From NCBI GenBank assembly GCA_034401795.1, contig CM067366.1, positions 68,626,014 to 68,690,013 of the forward strand: 64,000 nucleotides of DNA, in the 5' to 3' direction. Made by a program: the position numbers and the translations under genes. Below the pieces are notes generated by a model. It made no database searches, was not told the origin of the DNA, and was given only the letters and a program-made list of their open reading frames with translations. This DNA comes from Chaetoderma sp. LZ-2023a (lineage: Eukaryota > Mollusca > Caudofoveata > Chaetodermatida > Chaetodermatidae). Within the stretch, counting starts at the first letter, position 1. The number at the start of each line of letters is the position of its first letter. Below are positions 59,159 to 64,000 of this stretch, piece after piece.

Positions 59159-59299
59159 TTATGAAGTTTAACAAGATCTCTCTAGAACATTTTAAGATAG
59201 AACCGAGGAGGAATGATGTGCCATTGTGCAAGTCAGAGAAGAATGTGGTTGAGAATGACAATTGATGAGAAGGTTATATACATTCCATGATCATCAAAG
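59159..59299 (+). other. possible non-coding or 5' exon
   Basis: Ends in a strong donor (ATCAAAG|GTGAGT) with a P MITE 7 nt beyond, as at true exons here. An ATG opens 34 codons (MKFNKISLEHFKIEP...) but stops before the donor, so if it is transcribed this may be a leader. Parts resemble 61735-61790. Confidence 0.25.
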
Positions 59300-59305
59300 G
59301 TGAGT

Positions 59306-59538
59306 TTAATCCTTTAAATTTCTTCAAAAAAGTTTCAATTTTCTCAAAGAAAATGTCAATTTGCAGACCAAGAGAAGGCTATTTTTGAAAACTTACCACT
59401 GGAATGACTAACTCAGTTATCGAGCCAGTCATTCCGGTGGTAAATTTTCAAAAATACTCTTGTCTTGGTCTGCAAATAGACATTTCTCAAGACCACTAGA
59501 GAAGCTGGTTTTGGCTGATATGAGTGTTAAAGGGTTGA
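59306..59538 (-). mobile_element. P-family MITE (copy 32)
   Basis: C arm left, hairpin, A arm right ending AAAGGG-TTGA. Starts 7 nt after a strong donor-like AAAG|GTGAGT. Confidence 0.87.
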
Positions 59539-59857
59539 TGATGCATAATTTACTAATTATATCCTCTCGCTTGTCCCAAAAGCAGGGAGATTTTGTTTTC
59601 AGGTCTGTCCACACATCCATCCAAATTTTGTTATGGTAATAAGGAACTGCACATTTTTTATGGTTCAGTCGGTCAATCCATCAATCCATTTGTCTATATG
59701 AGTTTGTGTCTGTTCATCTGTGCAAATTTTGGACCTCGTTAGATAACTAAATTTTCTTAGAGTATAGTGACGAAACTTCATGAGAAGTTTGGCTATGGTA
59801 ACAGGGAATTACACATTATTTTGTGCGTCAGTCTGTCCATCCGTCTTTCTGAACTCG

Positions 59858-60060
59858 TGTGTGTGTGTGTGCGTGTGTGTGCGCATGCATGCGTGTGTGC
59901 ATGCGTGCGTGTGCATGCACATGAGTAAGTGCATGCGTGTCTGTGTGTGTGTGTGTGTGTGTGTGCGCATGAGTGAGTGCATGCGTGTGTGTGTGTGTGC
60001 GTGCATGTATGCGTGCGCATGCATGTGTGTGTGTGTGTGTGTGCGTGCACGTATGTGTGT
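59858..60060. repeat. (GT/GC)n alternating purine-pyrimidine tract
   Basis: About 200 bp of TGTG, TGCG and ATGCGTG variants; open frames on both strands here are artefacts. Confidence 0.95.
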
Positions 60061-60084
60061 AAATTATTTGATTTATATCATCTA

Positions 60085-60450
60085 GTTTTATCTACAGTTA
60101 TCTCCCTTGAATTCCTTTGCATAGAATCATATCCTTTCCTCCATGTTACCTAGTATTATCTCCCTTGATTCTTTTACATAGAGATGTAGAGTTATCTCAT
60201 TTGGGTCCTTTTACGTAAAACTGTCTTGATTAATTTTACCTTGACTTATTTTACTGAGAATAACGTGCCTGTCTTGACTTAATTTACCTTGAAATATCTT
60301 AATTGATTTTTTGTATCTAGAATTGGCTCCCTTTATTTCTGTTACCTAGAATTGTTTCCATTGGTCACTTACATATAATTACCTCCCTTGGATTCCTTTG
60401 CAAAAAATTATCTCCCATTGTTTCTTTTACTTTGAATGATCGCCCTTTGT
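60085..60450 (+). repeat. degenerate ~40-bp tandem repeat
   Basis: TTATCTCCCTTGATTCTTTT-like words recur irregularly about eight times. Confidence 0.6.
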
Positions 60451-61031
60451 TCATCCTGGGTGAAGGGTTATCTTTATGAATTGAGTTTGTTGTGTATCAG
60501 CCATTTCAACTCTACAGGCCAAAAACACTAAACTATGTTGCAATATAAGCCCTATTCTGGTGACTTAAAATTCATTTCACTTGTCTTCCAGTCAAATTAA
60601 TTTCAAGATATTCAGCAACTTTCCTGTAAGCTTGCCTTGAACATTGGATACTGAAATTACCCAATTAAATGTGTTAAGATCGTGTTAATGAAAGTTGTTG
60701 CTGTTCGGTTATTCAGTTCCCATCAGCATGATAAATTGAAAATCTTGAAAATGATATCACTGAGAGATGTTCAGATCTAGCCGACAACAGTATTGCAAAA
60801 ATGTCATCGTGATTTTGTTATGTAATAGTATGGTGAATCACTTTCAGGTTATCTTATATCTCAAACTACCAGTCAATTCATTAATTTTCCTCTCCCCATC
60901 TTCTGACACCTGTCACTGGAAAATGAGTTATAAATATCTTTTGAAATGTATATATTGTTTGTTTTTATCCTGTGTGTTTCTGGTGCAGCGATTACAAGAT
61001 TTGGCCAGTTACATGTACATCGGGGATACAT

Positions 61032-61215
61032 TTAACCATTTAATGGTCAAAATCGGTCCAAAAAATAAAACTGCTTATTGAATGTCCATTCGGATTATCG
61101 AGGCAGTCATTCCAGTGGTAAATTTTCAAAAATTGTCTATGTCCTTCAAGTAGACATTCCACAGGACCACTACCACCGAGGCTGATTTTGGCCGACTTCA
61201 CCATTAAATGATTAA
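61032..61215 (-). mobile_element. P-family MITE (copy 33, left inner arm deleted)
   Basis: TTAA-CCATTTAATGG left end (B arm), half hairpin, A arm; ends at TTAA. Confidence 0.84.
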
Positions 61216-61397
61216 GAAAAACCTTATACAACACCAAAATGTCCTCTATAGAGAGGTTATCTTTTAGTACATATCTGTGTGTAAATGAGATGTCCCTTTG
61301 AGCCACATGAATGTGGTGCTTGAAAGCAGGTGGTCTTTAAACCACCCATTTCCATGAAATACCATCTACCCATAGAAATCTTATATGCTCCCTCCCG

Positions 61398-61553
61398 GTA
61401 ATGGCTTCTGTACAGTAATATTGTGAAATGTCCATATGCAGATGAGAATAATATTTTAGAAAGCTTATAAGTGAAGTGACTATCAACAACCGAGCCAGTC
61501 CTTTCAGTGTTAAATTGTTTAAAATATGCAAATTGAAAAGTGAGTTCACCATA
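61398..61553 (+). mobile_element. P-family MITE (copy 34, diverged)
   Basis: A arm and core recognisable; both ends eroded. Confidence 0.65.
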
Positions 61554-61724
61554 TGTTTTAAAATCGCTCTACAAGTTGCAGAATGTTCCAGAGCTTACCC
61601 CATGCAAGGAGCTTGTTAATAACAATGTAACTTTTAAGTTTTTTCAACAATTAACCTTCAAACCCATTAGCAATATTTATCTGACGTGTGCTTTATAACG
61701 CTAAACAGTTTAATTTTAACCTAG

Positions 61725-61880
61725 AAATTGCTGGAACAGCGGGTGATGTGTCATGGAATGATCAGACAATCTGCGGATGAAATGCTAAGAATCACGTAGC
61801 GGAATTGTGGAGGTTAAAACGTGATCACAATCATCGGAAGCCACTGTTGTCAAAGAAATTGAACCCAAGGAGCTCTGAAG
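61725..61880 (+). pseudogene. candidate exon with a frameshift
   Basis: Acceptor-like TTTTAACCTAG and donor CTGAAG|GTAATT. The first half reads KLLEQRVMCHGMIRQSADEM in one frame; the second reads AELWRLKRDHNHRKPLLSKK in the next. Both halves look like protein, so a 1-nt indel or assembly error may split a real exon. Function unknown. Confidence 0.35.
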
Positions 61881-61973
61881 GTAATTAGCTTAATTACTTT
61901 TGCATACCTGAACTCCAACATGCAGAATTCATATGCATACAAGGAAGCTATTAAGAATTTTGAAACTAATTAG

Positions 61974-62800
61974 GTCCCTACACCTGAAGGTGGAGAAGCC
62001 CTATAATCACTGCATCCGTCCATCTGTGTCTGTCCACAATATCTCATAAACAGCATATCATACAGAACTGTTTAAGATATTTTAATGAAACTTGGTATAT
62101 GCCTCACTTATGATAGGCAGATATACATTTTGAAGGATTCACCTTTATTGGTCCAAGACTTTATGAAATTAGGTTTTTCAATGCAAAAACTCACTATTTT
62201 TATTGATGTTCTCGTAAACATCATATAATACAGAATCTCTTAAGATAATTTAATGAAGCTTGCCAGGTGGCTTCTTTATGATGGGTAGATATGCCTTTTG
62301 AAGGATTCGCCTTTGTAAGTTCAAGATTTTGGGTGAAAATGGGCTTTTTAATGAAAAAATTAACGATTTTTGTCAAAGTTTTCGTAAACAGCATATCATA
62401 CATAATCGTTTAAAATAATTTAATGATACTTGCCAGGTGGCTTCTTTATGATTGGGTAGAAGAGGTGCCTTTTGATGGATTCACATTTATAGGACCTAGA
62501 ACTTTGAGTAAAAATGGGCTGTTTAATGCAAAAGCTCAAAATTTGTGTCTATGTTCTCATAAACAACATATCACTACAGAATCACTTGAAATAAGTTAAT
62601 GAAACTTGGCAGGTGGCCCAGGTATGTAGAGTAGATGTTCATTTTGAAGTATTCACCTTTATAGGTCCAAGAATTTGGATAAAATTGCATTTTTTAAGGC
62701 AAAACCTCAGGATTTTTGTCCATGTTCTTGTAAGCAGCATATCATACAGAATCACTTAATATGACTTAGTGAAACTTGGCAGATGGCTTCTTTATGAGTA
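61974..62800 (+). repeat. U-family tandem-unit repeat (~5 units of ~170 bp)
   Basis: Units repeat CATATCATACAGAATC, TTTAATGAAACTTGGCAGG, TTGAAGGATTCACCTTTAT and AAAATGGGCTTTTTAATGC. The head carries ACACCTGAAGGTGGAG, a short hairpin. Confidence 0.85.
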
Positions 62801-62909
62801 GATCTTTTTATGGGATGTTTAGTATGTATGAAGGTTCAATATATGTTTCCAATGTTTGCAAAACAAATGATAAAACAAATATGCAGCCAGTGTCTTCGTA
62901 TGGCGACAC

Positions 62910-63127
62910 AAAATGCTTCTAAAATGGCTTCTGCAGTGGTCATGAGAAATGTGCATTTGCAGACCAAGAGAAGAGTATTTTTTTTTTTAATTTACCACTG
63001 GAATGACTGGCTCGGTTATCGAGCCAGTCATTCCAGTGGTAAATATTAAAAAATAGGCTTCTCTTCGTCTGCAAATTAACATTTTCTATGAGAAATTTGA
63101 CATTTTTTAAAACGAATTCGAGGGTTA
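62910..63127 (+). mobile_element. P-family MITE (copy 35)
   Basis: A arm left, very good hairpin with GGTTATCGAGCC loop, C arm right ending GAGGG-TTAA. Confidence 0.88.
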
Positions 63128-63330
63128 AAAGTTTAAAAGGAGCTACACTTTCTCAGATTTGTTTACATTCATGTATTAGTAAAGGTCGCTATAGTGAATG
63201 TGGGGCCCTCTTTGACAAACATTGTTTTCTCATTTACCTGGAATCTATTGTTGCCAGTTAAATTAGTTTAAACATTTTCAAGAAAAATGCATCAACATCT
63301 GAAACAAAATTAATCCATTCAAATTTTGCC

Positions 63331-64000
63331 AGCTGACAAGGGGAGATGTACAGTGATCATGGATAATAGTGACTACCAAGACAAAATCAGTGTCCTTCTC
63401 TCAGACCACCACACATACTCCAAATTATCTTCTGACCCAACCAACCAGTATAAAAGCTGCGTACCTAAAACTGCTCAAAGCCTGGAAAAGCCAAAATAAC
63501 ATCGACCAATCGTTATACTTCAAACTCTACCCTGGAACTGCCACTGTCTCAAGATTCTATGGACTTCCAAGAATCTGAAAGATTAACATTCCTCTTAGAC
63601 ACATCGTTGCCAGCATTGGATGCATCACATCTCAAGCCTAGAAACACCTCGCACTGATCCTAAAATCACTAGTTGGTCACTCAGAGCACCACATCAAAAA
63701 CAGCAAAGATTTTGCCACCAAAACCCAATCACTTGAAGTTCCCCACACACACAAATTATTTTCTTTTAACATGTCTACTCTTCACCAACATCCCAGTGGA
63801 CAGGGCGCATCCAGTCATCCAGAGAGTTCTAGACCAAAACCCCCACCTTTAAAGACTGGACCAGCCTCTCGCCAAACCATATTTTCAGACTCTTGAAGAT
63901 CGTGTTAGACACCACTTACTTTGTTCAGAATGGCTACTTCTACCACCAAATTCATGGAGCTGCTATGAACTCATCAGTGTCACCAGTGATCACTAACCTT
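63331..64000 (+). pseudogene. Penelope-like element reverse transcriptase, 5' part, runs off window
   Basis: ADKGRCTVIMDNSDYQDK opens the PLE RT pattern; then SDPTNQYK, a frameshift, YFKLYPGTATVSRFYGLPRI, IPLRHIVASIG, LKSLVGHSEHHIKNSKDF, and at the edge QIHGAAMNSSVSPVITNL. At least three frameshifts or stops. The catalytic YxDD should lie just outside. Confidence 0.85.

Noticed and set aside
59780-60085. Cys/Val-rich and His/Thr-rich frames on both strands
   Set aside because: Both are the GT/GC microsatellite translated.

Overview
The window is animal nuclear DNA, AT-rich and packed with repeats. Genes are split by long GT-AG introns, and DIRS, Penelope, LINE, Tc1 and hAT-like elements are all present. 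This points to a marine invertebrate. The repeat style (CACCTGG-ended repeats, dense foldback MITEs) suggests a bivalve mollusc, but that is inference. No rRNA, tRNA, CRISPR array or bacterial-type operon was seen.

Gene content is low. One convincing host gene crosses the middle on the + strand: ten exons from 12,096 to 41,041 whose splice phases all agree. They give a 1,002-residue C-terminal part of a multi-SH3 scaffold protein (three SH3 domains and a 576-codon proline-rich exon). Its 5' end is not identified here. Weak candidate exons lie at 52,574-52,700, 59,159-59,299 and 61,725-61,880.

Layout. 1-2.8 kb: MITEs and old repeats. 2,847-10,179: a structurally complete but decayed DIRS-type tyrosine-recombinase retrotransposon, with inverted terminal repeats, an internal complementary region, and gag-like, RT, RNase H and recombinase remnants. 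10.3-10.9 kb: a MITE carrying a 33-bp minisatellite. 12-41 kb: the SH3 gene, its introns filled with MITEs, tandem-unit repeats, a Tc1 element inside a LINE 3' end, and hAT-like elements. 41-53 kb: repeats, a possible solo LTR, a 21-bp minisatellite at 50.3-50.8 kb and a 25-bp one at 52.8-53.0 kb. 53.5-54.3 kb: a second DIRS recombinase remnant on the - strand. 54.5-63 kb: degenerate sequence, repeats and candidate exons. 63.3-64 kb: a Penelope-like reverse transcriptase remnant cut by the window edge.

The dominant signal is one palindromic MITE family (called P here), with about 35 copies or fragments covering roughly 12% of the window. It has TTAA target sites, CCCTTTAA termini, unequal outer arms (A on one side, B or its variant C on the other) and a long hairpin core. 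Several copies sit within 40 nt of splice sites, and two have grown minisatellites from different internal segments. A second MITE family (Q) has grown a third. Strand calls for P copies use A arm on the left as +.
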